A stretch of DNA of 64,000 nucleotides from G963677085 sp963677085 (GTDB lineage Bacteria > Planctomycetota > Planctomycetia > Pirellulales > Thermoguttaceae): contig CAXXFH010000005.1 of assembly GCA_963677085.2 (NCBI GenBank), positions 403,732 through 467,731 on the forward strand, in the 5' to 3' direction. The notes under the pieces were generated by a model. It saw only the letters and a program-made list of their open reading frames with translations. It made no database searches and was not told the origin of the DNA. Of this stretch, positions 8,715 to 16,916 are shown one piece after another. The first letter of the stretch is position 1. Each line of letters opens with the position of its first letter. Made by a program: the position numbers and the translations under genes.

Positions 8715-9572
8715 ATGCAAGAACACGAGATGCGAGAACACGATTCGACACCAACTTCCGATTCTTTGCCGCAACCGAAATGGCAGATCCTTTCGGCCAT
8801 CGACCGTCGCGTCGTCGGCGTGCTGGCCGAGAAGGCCAAGACCACACCCGACAACTACCCGATGTCGCTGAATGCCGTCTGCACGGGCTGCAACCAAAAA
8901 AGCAATCGCGCACCGTTAATGCAGCTCGAGGCCGACGACGTGGAGCAATCGCTCGACCGGCTCCGAGAAATGGGGGCCGTCGCAATGGTCGAAGGCTACG
9001 GCCGCGTGACCAAATATCGCCACTACCTTTACGACTGGCTGGGAGTCGACAAAGTGGAACTGGCCGTGATGACCGAATTGTTGCTTCGTGGGGCACAAGC
9101 CCAAGGAGAGCTTCGCGGCCGCGCAGCACGCATGGAGCCCATCGCCGACTTGGCGGCTCTACGTCCGGTTATCGCATCGCTGAAAAACAAGGGGTTAGTG
9201 GTGTCGCTTACCCCGGAAGGACGTGGGCAGGTGGTAAGCCATGCCTTGTACACGGAACGAGAGTTGGAGAAACTCCGGGCACAATTCGCAACCGACGACG
9301 CATCGACTGGCGGACAACACCGGGCCGGTCCACCTGCCACCGTTGCCGCCGCGGCACCTGTCGCGGTAACGGCAGCCGTTTCGCCCCCGCCCGCCGCACC
9401 CCCAACGGCCAGTGCGACCGTCGATCTGACCGTTGTCGAAACCATGCAGCGGAGTCTCGACGAGCTGAAAAGCCAAATTGCCGAACTGCGAAGCGAAGTG
9501 GAGACCTTGGCAACGGCATATCAGCACACCCAAAACGAATTACGCGACCTCCGCGACGCGTTGGGCGGCTAG
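8715..9572 (+). CDS. YceH family protein (DUF480)
   Basis: 285 residues. The N-terminal part (LSAIDRRVVGVLAEKAKTT, then YPMSLNAVCTGCNQKSNR and an LMQLEADDVE-LDRL segment) matches the DUF480/YceH tandem winged-helix proteins; LRGRAARMEPIADL and PRGRG-like turns belong to the second wing domain. E. coli YceH is about 215 residues; here a Pro/Ala-rich linker and a C-terminal coiled coil (MQRSLDELKSQIAELRSEVE) are added. Start ATG at 8715 has GGAG 9 nt upstream; a second in-frame ATG lies at 8730. Molecular function of the family is unresolved; the winged helices suggest DNA or protein binding. Stands alone. Confidence 0.9.
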   Translation: MQEHEMREHDSTPTSDSLPQPKWQILSAIDRRVVGVLAEKAKTTPDNYPMSLNAVCTGCNQKSNRAPLMQLEADDVEQSLDRLREMGAVAMVEGYGRVTKYRHYLYDWLGVDKVELAVMTELLLRGAQAQGELRGRAARMEPIADLAALRPVIASLKNKGLVVSLTPEGRGQVVSHALYTERELEKLRAQFATDDASTGGQHRAGPPATVAAAAPVAVTAAVSPPPAAPPTASATVDLTVVETMQRSLDELKSQIAELRSEVETLATAYQHTQNELRDLRDALGG

Positions 9573-9755
9573 GTTTTGGCCGACAACACGAACGCGGCTG
9601 GCTGGGCAAAAGCCCTGCCCCACGGCCCTTTGTTGATTCGGCACGCCAAAACGACATACAATACAACATGGCATGGCGCTCCTTTTTAAGGGCAGAACGT
9701 GCCGCGGCGGCGTCGGAAGCACAGCCACGGTGAATACGGTACGAGAGAGGCAATC

Positions 9756-10676
9756 ATGCTGCGTGCGATTAATGCCGTGAACAATCTGTTGGGAACCGTG
9801 CTAGGGTTGGCGATCGTGGCTCTGCTTTCAGCCGGTGGCTGGTTTTTGTGGCAGTCGCATTACGCCGATCAGTACGCTCTGCAGCAAAGCCAGGAGACGG
9901 TCGCCGAACAAGAATCGAAAATCGCCGACCTCAGTGAGCAAGTCCAGTTCGGGCAGGAGCAAATCAGTACGCTGAAGGGCGATCTTTCGGCAAGCCAGCA
10001 TAAGCTACAGCAGACCGAGCGCAAAGTAGCCGAGCAGGCCGAAGCGATTGTTGCGCTCGAAAAGGACGTCGCGGCCCAAAAGGTCGAAATTCAACGTCTG
10101 GAAACGTCCATCCGTTTGCTGAAAGTCGACCATCGTATCGCCCGCCTTACGGTCCTCGACCAGCAGGGTTCCGCGGAAGAGGGCGATTTGGCAACAAAAG
10201 TGCGCTTTGTTGAAGTCGACGCCCAGGGAAAACCGTTGGGCCAGCCACGCGAATTTACCATCGAGGGCGACGTGGTCTACATCGACGCCTGGGTGGTGAA
10301 ATTCGACGACACACACGTCGAAGAGGCCGATCCGCTTCGGGCAACGTCGATTTGTCTTTTCCGCCGTTTGTTTGGCGAGACGCAACAGCCCAAGCAAGGA
10401 TTCGAGTTGGACCAAGTGGGCTCACGCCCGGCGGCCTACCAGAGTGGTGGCGACCAAATGACCGACCTGGAGCGAAAACTCTGGGCCAGGTTCTGGGACT
10501 ACGCCAACAATCCGGCGAAGGCCAAGGAGGCCGGAGTTCGCGCGGCCCACGGCGAAGCTCCGTCGATCAAACTGCTGCCGGATCACAGCTACAAAGTGCT
10601 GTTGCGAGCCTCCGGTGGGCTAAGCATTGTGGCCGAGCCGGCAGCGTCCAAGACCGGGACAGGAAACGTTTACTAA
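9756..10676 (+). CDS. Membrane-anchored coiled-coil protein of unknown function
   Basis: 306 residues. One N-terminal transmembrane segment (TVLGLAIVALLSAGGWFLW, residues about 12-30) is followed by a long coiled coil (residues about 40-125, heptad-rich with many Q, E and K) and then a beta-rich C-terminal domain (RIARLTVLDQQG... EGDVVYIDAWVVKFDD). I do not recognise a named family; similar layouts are common as conserved planctomycete hypothetical proteins. The ATG at 9756 is chosen because GAGAGG lies just upstream and the membrane helix follows. The gene converges on the DUF1080-PHP gene, leaving 9 nt between stops. Confidence 0.75.
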   Translation: MLRAINAVNNLLGTVLGLAIVALLSAGGWFLWQSHYADQYALQQSQETVAEQESKIADLSEQVQFGQEQISTLKGDLSASQHKLQQTERKVAEQAEAIVALEKDVAAQKVEIQRLETSIRLLKVDHRIARLTVLDQQGSAEEGDLATKVRFVEVDAQGKPLGQPREFTIEGDVVYIDAWVVKFDDTHVEEADPLRATSICLFRRLFGETQQPKQGFELDQVGSRPAAYQSGGDQMTDLERKLWARFWDYANNPAKAKEAGVRAAHGEAPSIKLLPDHSYKVLLRASGGLSIVAEPAASKTGTGNVY

Positions 10677-10685
10677 CGACCGATC

Positions 10686-12122
10686 CTACTTCGTTGTCTT
10701 GGCCCGGGGCAGATACAGGTCGTCAGGCGTAAGGCCGCAATCGTCCACCATTTTCAGGCAATATTCCAGACGGCCAAGATTTTGGTCCGTGTTGTTCGTG
10801 CCGAAGGTAAATTTCACGCCTTGGCGCTTGGCCAGCTTGATGAACTCCGGACTGGGAATGCAGTATCGAGCGTTGATCTCCACGGCCACCCGGTTCTTCA
10901 CGGCGGCATCGATTACCTTCCGCATACGTGCTTCAGTCCACAACTGGTTGTAACGGGCGGCAATGCACTCGGGCAGATAGGTTGCGTTGACGTAAATGTC
11001 GATCGGCTCGTTGGCAATGATCGCCACGATCTGCCGAACGTACATATCCATAAACGCCTCGGGATCGTCGATCTTCACCTCCTCAGGTTTCCAAAGATGG
11101 ATTCGGCGACCCTGCTCGTCGGTAAACGTCATCGCATCGGTAAACACGTAGTCGAATCGGGCGATGGCTTCTGGCGAAAAAAGCTTCACCCATTCGCGGC
11201 CTTCCGCCTGCATCGCTACAAACGCCGGTTGGGTCTTCATCTCGTCGGCAAACTTGTTGATGCCCGAGTCGTCCTTGATCGGAAAATCGAGGCCGCAATT
11301 CACGGCAATGCCGTACGGAATTCCCGTCTGGCGAGAACGTGCGAGGGCTTGCTGAAGCGTTAGCCCACCTTTGAGGTGGACGTGCAGATCGGCGATCGGG
11401 TAGTTGTGCTGCTGCAAACGCGTGATTCGTCGAGCGACGTTGTCGTTGTCGGGCGAAGCGACCGGGGATGCTGGGACCGCCTTGGGTAGTGGCCGAACTC
11501 TAATGTCCTTGAACAAGACTTCACCGTGCGCGTCTTGGCACCGCAGGGCGAAGGTTCCCTGTCGCATGGTGGACGAGCCTTCGGGTTTCATGTAATCGAC
11601 AAGCAAACAGTTGTCGACAAACACGCGCACCCGGGGGCCTTCAACCAACAGTCGCAGGATGAACCACTGGTTGTCGCTTACGACGCTTTTATAAACGTTG
11701 CGAATCCCGTGCAGGCTACCCGTCCTGCGAAAATCGGCAGCGTCGGTCTGCAAACTGCACGAGTTGTTAATCTGCACCTCACAGGACGGGACCAGCAAAC
11801 CATCGTTGCGGTGTGTGCAATGGAAAAAGATCCCGGAATCCGCGCCCGGCTTGGTCATCACGTTAGCGCGGAGATCGAAACTTTCGAAATCGGCTCCTGC
11901 AACGTCGCCTACGTAGATCAGATTGCCACACGGGCCGTGGCAGACGATGGCACCGTCGCGCACAGTAAAAGAATCCGCATTATTGTCGGCCTTCCAGCCG
12001 TCGAGCGTTTTGCCGTCGAACAAGGAACTCCAGGAGTCGGTACCATGCGCCACGACAGCATGCCGGGTGCCGAGCGACAACACCAGGAAAACGCCAGCCA
12101 GCAGAACGATACGGCGCATCAT
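10686..12122 (-). CDS. DUF1080-PHP-type fusion protein, secreted
   Basis: 478 residues. A signal peptide (MMRRIVLLAGVFLVLSLGT, cut near VAHG) precedes a DUF1080 (3-keto-disaccharide hydrolase-like) domain, residues about 25-210: SLFDGKTLDGWKADNN, GDVAGADFESFDLRA, GIFFHCTHRNDGLLVPSCEVQI. A short linker leads to a PHP/amidohydrolase-like domain beginning YPIADLHVHLKGG (about residue 235), with EINARYCIPSPEFIKLAK and FTFGTNNTDQNLGR late in the domain. The DxHxH pair is the expected metal site. The PHP part probably hydrolyses a phosphoester or related bond; the exact substrate is unknown. The next gene upstream in the same direction is a stand-alone DUF1080 protein, so both may act on one carbohydrate. 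Confidence 0.82.
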   Translation of the reverse strand: MMRRIVLLAGVFLVLSLGTRHAVVAHGTDSWSSLFDGKTLDGWKADNNADSFTVRDGAIVCHGPCGNLIYVGDVAGADFESFDLRANVMTKPGADSGIFFHCTHRNDGLLVPSCEVQINNSCSLQTDAADFRRTGSLHGIRNVYKSVVSDNQWFILRLLVEGPRVRVFVDNCLLVDYMKPEGSSTMRQGTFALRCQDAHGEVLFKDIRVRPLPKAVPASPVASPDNDNVARRITRLQQHNYPIADLHVHLKGGLTLQQALARSRQTGIPYGIAVNCGLDFPIKDDSGINKFADEMKTQPAFVAMQAEGREWVKLFSPEAIARFDYVFTDAMTFTDEQGRRIHLWKPEEVKIDDPEAFMDMYVRQIVAIIANEPIDIYVNATYLPECIAARYNQLWTEARMRKVIDAAVKNRVAVEINARYCIPSPEFIKLAKRQGVKFTFGTNNTDQNLGRLEYCLKMVDDCGLTPDDLYLPRAKTTK

Positions 12123-12273
12123 CGGTTGACCTTTGCTTGAAAGTCGTTCGTATGGGCAGAACAGAAAACCGCGTGAAACGCTGAAACTCGGTAACCACGA
12201 CAAAACGGCGTGCACGCGGGGCGACCGGCGTAGGGCCGCTCCCACATGCATGCGTTGTTTCATCCGGTGCGAG

Positions 12274-12915
12274 TTATTTCAATTCGCGGATTTTAATATT
12301 GCGCCAGCGGACCTGCAACGGATCGGTACGTTTGCCAACGCCGTGGACTTGCAGTCCGATTAGCCCCTCGCGACTCGATTGCTCGTCGGTGAGGTCCTCG
12401 ACCGGCTTGTCGTTCACCCAAGTCTTGATGTTCGCACCCTTGGCCACCACGCGATAGGTATTCCACTGGTCGTTCTTGAAGGTATCCTTCTTGCTGCGAT
12501 CCTGGCTCAGCCAGCCGCGGCCGGTCGCTTCACCGTAGATATAACCGGATTCGCCGGGGGCGGCTTCGATTTCGACCTGGGGACCAAAAACGCGGTCGTT
12601 TTCTTTAATGTTGCTGCGGATCTGCACACCGCTATTAAGTGAATTGTCGTCCTTCACTTCGAACACCAACTCGAAATCCCCGAAACGTTCCTTAGTGCAA
12701 AGGAAGCTGTTTTGGGTATTGGGTGCCGATTGGCCGACAATGGCACCGTCTTCGACCCAATAGGTGGCCTTGCCGCCGTGCTGTTCCCAGCCGTTGAGCG
12801 TCTTGCCGTCGAATAGCGTTTTCCACCCATCTTCGGCCGTAGCGGCGGAAGATGCCCAACTTGTGGCAAACGCAACGAGGGCCACTGAAAACAGGCTAAC
12901 GATACTACGAGTCAT
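12274..12915 (-). CDS. Secreted DUF1080 (3-keto-disaccharide hydrolase-like) protein
   Basis: 213 residues, one domain. Signal peptide SLFSVALVAFATSWASSA, then KTLFDGKTLNGWEQHGG, the defining DUF1080 start, and FGDFELVFEVKDDNSLNSGVQIR and EIEAAPGESGYIYGEATGRGW in the beta-jelly-roll core. The family includes 3-keto-glucoside hydrolases and is heavily expanded in planctomycetes. Start ATG at 12913-12915 has GGAG 7 nt upstream. It lies about 150 nt upstream of the DUF1080-PHP fusion and is likely co-transcribed with it. Confidence 0.9.
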   Translation of the reverse strand: MTRSIVSLFSVALVAFATSWASSAATAEDGWKTLFDGKTLNGWEQHGGKATYWVEDGAIVGQSAPNTQNSFLCTKERFGDFELVFEVKDDNSLNSGVQIRSNIKENDRVFGPQVEIEAAPGESGYIYGEATGRGWLSQDRSKKDTFKNDQWNTYRVVAKGANIKTWVNDKPVEDLTDEQSSREGLIGLQVHGVGKRTDPLQVRWRNIKIRELK

Positions 12916-13323
12916 TTGGAATCTCCTTCGTCTTTGCTAGATAGAGAAGCCACAGGGCCGGTATGGGACTGAAAGCTGGCGGGAAACGGATTGCGTCAGC
13001 TAGCCGACTGACGCGGGGTGGTGGTGTTGGGCGACAACAACACGCTGCCGGCCAGGACAATTCCCCAGGGGGAGTGTCGATGCTCGCCTGCTTATCGAAC
13101 GGCCCGTCTTCGATTTGCAGACCCTAATAGTATACGCCGACGAGCCGCCGCTCGCAAACGCAACGGTATCGGCGCGACCGGGTAGCTCGCAACGCGCTGC
13201 GACTACCGGCCCCGCGAGTGTCGCAACGCGGCAAGCGAGACGGGCAGCCAGCCTGCCCGTATTCGACCCTGGCCGACAAGCAGCCGAAACGTCGAACTCG
13301 CCATTATGAACGCGACACAATCG
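12916..13323. other. Intergenic region, no gene seen
   Basis: About 400 bp between the DUF1080 gene and the lone receiver gene, GC-rich and without a supported reading frame. It contains the promoter for the DUF1080 pair and the 3' end of the two-component cluster. Confidence 0.45.
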
Positions 13324-13791
13324 CTAGGGCGAAACCGCTTGCTCGACATACTGCGGCGGCTCGTTCAACCGGAGCCAGTAAGCAAGAATCTGTCGGATGG
13401 CAGCCGCCAACTCCTCGAAGGTGACCGGTTTTTTGACAAAGCTATGGGCCCCCAGCCGATATGCTTCGACGATGTGTATGTCTTCGTCAGAAGAGGTCAG
13501 CACAACCACCGGGGGCGTACGAGACTGGTTTCCAAAACGCACCCGGCGAAGCACCTGAAGCACCTGCAATCCATCCATTTCCGGCATCCGCAGGTCGAGG
13601 AGAATCAAGTCGGGCAACCCGGCACTGTTACCCGAGTCCTGCTCACCATTGCCAAAGAGGTAGTCGATCACTTCCACACCATTGCTGACTACGTCGAGAT
13701 GACACGACGGTTCGGTGCGAAGGATGGCACGGCGAATCAGCGCCGCATGGGCCGAATTGTCCTCGGCCAGGAGTATTTTCTTTGTTGGCAT
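13324..13791 (-). CDS. Single-domain response regulator (Rcp1-like receiver)
   Basis: 155 residues, one receiver domain and nothing else. The full phosphorylation site is visible: acidic pair E10-D11 (LLAEDN), phospho-acceptor D66 (ILLDLRMPEMDG), T99 (VVVLTSSDED) and K121 before Pro (FVKKP). Length and the insert before D66 (NGEQDSGNSAGLP) match the Rcp1-type single-domain regulators that serve as phosphate shuttles. Ribosome site GGAGG precedes the ATG. It is the last gene of a minus-strand cluster with the CsrA-receiver fusion and the receiver-kinase, so it is probably a partner in the same relay. Confidence 0.92.
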   Translation of the reverse strand: MPTKKILLAEDNSAHAALIRRAILRTEPSCHLDVVSNGVEVIDYLFGNGEQDSGNSAGLPDLILLDLRMPEMDGLQVLQVLRRVRFGNQSRTPPVVVLTSSDEDIHIVEAYRLGAHSFVKKPVTFEELAAAIRQILAYWLRLNEPPQYVEQAVSP

Positions 13792-13927
13792 GGCTTTCCC
13801 TCCGTGTTTCGGGCCAACAAGGATACGGTAAGCAGTCGATCACTCCTCACCGATTGCGAGATCCACCCGGCAGCGACGCCAACCGTTGCAGACGCTTCCG
13901 GTGATCGGGACTTTGCCGAAATACGAG

Positions 13928-14542
13928 CTATGCCGGCAAACGGCATTCCGTGCGCCAGAAGCTGGCAATGCGAATCACCGAATCACGGAATTCTCGGAAC
14001 TGAGACGATTTATTCACGAAAGCGTTAGCGCCAGCCTGAAGACAATCGGCCACCATGGCATCGTGCTGCTCGTTGCTCAACACGACTACCGGCGTGGTGG
14101 CGAGGCGATCGATGGAACGAATGTGACGCAAGACGTCGAGGCCCGGTATGTCGGGCAGATGAAGATCCAGCAGCACTAAATGTGGCTGTCCTGCGGGTGC
14201 GTTGGCCGGATCGTTCGAGCCCAGCATTTCCATCGCTCGACTACCCGTAGAAGCGACGATGACTTCAGAAAAACTGCTATCCGTGAGTACTTTGCTGATG
14301 AGTTTCGCGTGGGTGGGATCGTCTTCGATGACGAGGATAGGAAAATTCCCCGACAGTGCGGCATCAGTCGAAGGCGGCAGCGACGGCGAGGTTTCGGGAG
14401 AGATTTCCTCTCGCCAAATTCTGACGTTACTTGGTGCATCAACGCCGAGCTTGACACGTTGTTTGCGTATCGCGAGTACCTTTATTCGAATGTCCGGCCC
14501 AATACGAATCACGGTATTGCAGTCACGAGAAAGAACGAGCAT
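13928..14542 (-). CDS. CsrA RNA-binding domain fused to a response-regulator receiver
   Basis: 204 residues. Residues 1-48 are a full CsrA/RsmA domain: MLVLSRD at the first strand, IRIGPDIRIKVLAI, VKLGVDAPSNV and IWREEI, with Arg44 of the RNA-binding REEI motif in the register of E. coli CsrA. A linker rich in Ser/Pro (49-66) leads to a receiver domain (68-195) with E73-D74-D75, phospho-acceptor D126 (LLDLHLP), S156 and K178, all present. The ATG at 14542 is set by a very strong Shine-Dalgarno, AAGGAGG, 5 nt away; an upstream in-frame ATG at 14557 overlaps that site. CsrA dimers bind GGA motifs in mRNA leaders and repress or activate translation; here phosphorylation of the receiver could control dimerisation or RNA access (inference). 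The gene sits between a receiver-kinase and a lone receiver. Fusions of this kind are not standard; see findings. Confidence 0.9.
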   Translation of the reverse strand: MLVLSRDCNTVIRIGPDIRIKVLAIRKQRVKLGVDAPSNVRIWREEISPETSPSLPPSTDAALSGNFPILVIEDDPTHAKLISKVLTDSSFSEVIVASTGSRAMEMLGSNDPANAPAGQPHLVLLDLHLPDIPGLDVLRHIRSIDRLATTPVVVLSNEQHDAMVADCLQAGANAFVNKSSQFREFRDSVIRIASFWRTECRLPA

Positions 14543-14940
14543 TATCTCCTCCTTCATGTCGGAGTTGCGTGATCTGGCAAGGTGCTCGTGGTGTCGCGTA
14601 TGTCAGCTTAGCGATGGTTCGCCATCGAGAATCGAAAAAACCAAGCTAACGGGTGGCATGTTGCCGCGTGGCACCCGCTCTCGTTAGATGTTCAGCAAGG
14701 GCTGCGATGCGTCAAGAAGACAGATCAATTCGCGCAATTTTACGCGTCGGAAAGGCGATAAACAACTCGTGCTGTCGTGTTGGCATGCCGTTACCGCAGA
14801 AATGCCAATAACCGTCGGACAATACGGCCTGCACATGTGTGTCCGATACGGCGTGCGACGAGGATGGCCACGGACGGCCATACAGAAAACCGTGGCTACG
14901 CCGTGCTTGCGCCCTTTCGGCACCGCGTTGCGGGCACGGA
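14543..14940. other. Leader/intergenic region inside the two-component cluster
   Basis: About 400 bp between the kinase stop and the CsrA-receiver start. No supported gene. The length suggests that the CsrA-receiver gene has its own promoter and a long leader rather than simple read-through. Confidence 0.45.
14548..14554 (-). promoter_or_regulatory. Strong Shine-Dalgarno with GGA motifs before the CsrA-receiver gene
   Basis: Reads AAGGAGG on the coding strand, 5 nt before the ATG, and is followed by GAG. Two overlapping GGA triplets lie exactly where CsrA proteins bind and block ribosomes, so self-regulation is possible. It also fixes the start codon at 14542. Confidence 0.75.
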
Positions 14941-16044
14941 CTACGACCGCAGCGTGAAGAAGAATGTCGTGCCCTGGTTCGGCTCCGATTCGAGCCAGAT
15001 GCGCCCCCCATGCCGTTCAACGATTTTTTTGCAGACCGCCAAACCAATACCGGTGCCGGTATAGGCCTCGCCGTGAAGCCGTTGAAACACCTGAAATACG
15101 CGTTCGAAGTCCTTCGGTTCAATGCCGATGCCGTTGTCTTCGACCCGGAAAGTCCAGCAGTTGTCGCTTTCGGCAGCAGAAACACACAGCTGGGGATCAA
15201 CCTCACGGCGAAACTTCAGCCCATTGGCAACAAGGTTTTGGAATAGCTGCACAAGCTGCGTGTGGTTGCCTGGGAGCGTGGGCAAGGGCGACACCACGAG
15301 ACGCGCGTCGTTTTCGGCGATCGTCGCCGCCAGATTCTCCTTGACCTGCTCCAAGACAGCGTTCAGGTCGATGCAATCGGTGGGCTCCGCAGCGCGACCC
15401 AGACGAGAGTAGTCCAAGAGATCTTCGATGAGGCGATTCATCCGTTGCACCCCCCCTACGATTGAGGAGATGTACTGCCGCCCTTCACCATCAAGGATAC
15501 CCTCGTATTCTTCATTGAGAATCTGGCTATAACCGGAAATCGTCAACAAAGGCGACCGTAGGTCGTGCGCCACAACGGACGCAAAGTCTTCGAGCTCCCG
15601 ATTGCTTCGTGCGAGTTCTTCCGTGCGAGCAGCAACCGCCTCCTCCAAGTCGGTCGCGTACCGATCTACCCTCTCGCGACACGCTCGATGTACATGACGC
15701 AAGAGCTCACTCGGATCACTGAGTTTCTCGACGTAGGCGAACGCACCGAGGTTAATTGCTTCTTTGACTGAGTCGTAGGACGCCGCGCCCGTGTAGATAA
15801 TCACGCGGACTTCGTCGTCTTGTTCGCGAATCCGTTCGAGGAGTTGGTTACCGCTAAGGTCGGGCAAACGAAGGTCGACCACGGCAACGCCGAATTCTTT
15901 GCCTTGCACGTGCTGCAGGCCTTCGGCCGCTGAACTGCAACCGACAACGGCGAAACCTTCGTCCTGAAGGATATCGCAGAGAAGTTGTTGTTCGGATTCA
16001 CTATCCTCAACGACAAGGATTCGTGTAAACCGTTCGATTGCCAT
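14941..16044 (-). CDS. Receiver-histidine kinase hybrid (N-terminal receiver)
   Basis: 367 residues, no membrane helix, so cytoplasmic. Residues 8-122 form a receiver with E13-D14, phospho-acceptor D57 (VVDLRLPDLSG), T85 and K107 (VEKLSD). A coiled coil (residues 125-155, EEAVAARTEELARSNRELE) leads to the HisKA box with the phospho-accepting H160 (SVVAHDLRSPL), then the ATP-binding domain: QLFQNLVANGLKFR (N box), VEDNGIGIEPKD (G1), FQRLHGEAYTGTGIGLAVCKKI (F and G2 boxes). ATG at 16044 is taken because the receiver starts right after it; codons further upstream are Gly/Pro-rich and unlike protein. It is the first of three same-strand two-component genes and probably phosphorylates the downstream receivers. 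Confidence 0.92.
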   Translation of the reverse strand: MAIERFTRILVVEDSESEQQLLCDILQDEGFAVVGCSSAAEGLQHVQGKEFGVAVVDLRLPDLSGNQLLERIREQDDEVRVIIYTGAASYDSVKEAINLGAFAYVEKLSDPSELLRHVHRACRERVDRYATDLEEAVAARTEELARSNRELEDFASVVAHDLRSPLLTISGYSQILNEEYEGILDGEGRQYISSIVGGVQRMNRLIEDLLDYSRLGRAAEPTDCIDLNAVLEQVKENLAATIAENDARLVVSPLPTLPGNHTQLVQLFQNLVANGLKFRREVDPQLCVSAAESDNCWTFRVEDNGIGIEPKDFERVFQVFQRLHGEAYTGTGIGLAVCKKIVERHGGRIWLESEPNQGTTFFFTLRS

Positions 16045-16916
16045 AAAATTGCCCCAAAGGATGCTGTGGAAATACGCCCCCTGACCAGCCGGTAGCTGGC
16101 CAACCGGGGACCCCGGGGGAAACGCCAAATCGCAACGTCGGATTCACCGATCAGTTCATACCGCCCATTATTGTAAGTATAGACTTACTGGCTTCAGAAT
16201 CGACCGACGGATGACTTGCCGATTTGCCGGACCTTGCTTCGCAACGGCTCGGGTTCTCCTCGGAAAACGGTAAGTTGTTTTTTGGTCCGCCCTTAGCCGG
16301 AACAAGCTGGGCACGATATCCCGACCATGGCCATATAGAATGGTGGGTATCGGCGGGTCGTTCAGGGAGCGAGTCGCGCGCGGTCAGCGTTTTAGACGAA
16401 TATGTCCTAGGTGTGAATCCACGATGTGCCGCCGCGCATCGTGAGTTGCCCTTTATCAAAAATCCACCGTTGCTCGGCAACCACTTCCGGTCTTCGCAAG
16501 TGATTCGTCCTACGTTGGCAGCCAGCGGTCTGGCTAGCCTCTTGCGCGGTGTCTTGTTGTTGACGCAAAAAGTACACAAAAAAACATCACCCACCTGCAA
16601 GCATGTCATTCGCCAGGGTATGCACCAAACACCCTACGTTGGTGTGTTTTAGCATAGCCGTACTCCGCCCTGCAATACGCCAGGGCATGCGGATGTCCGC
16701 AAATTTCCAAGCGATTCCTTCGGCAATCAACACATCATCGTGGAATCGACGCAACAACTATTTGCCAACCGCTACATGGCCGTTTACCGACCGAACAAAT
16801 GCCATCGAAATACGTGGTGTGCCATGGCCGGCGAGTTTTTCGTGGCGGTGGCCAATCACCAACGCCACAGTCGCCCGTGCGCCTTGTCGGGGGGGGGCAC
16901 ATTTTTCCAAATGGCA
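16045..16916. other. Intergenic region, low information
   Basis: About 870 bp without a supported gene. There are imperfect direct repeats (CGCCAGGGTATGC near 16612 and CGCCAGGGCATGC near 16678) and a short hairpin (CACCAA...TTGGTG, about 16623-16644). Open frames here lack ribosome sites and domain features. It holds the kinase promoter. Confidence 0.4.

Noticed and set aside
16151..16609. 152-codon minus-strand frame
   Set aside because: No ribosome site, biased composition, no recognisable fold; region looks non-coding.
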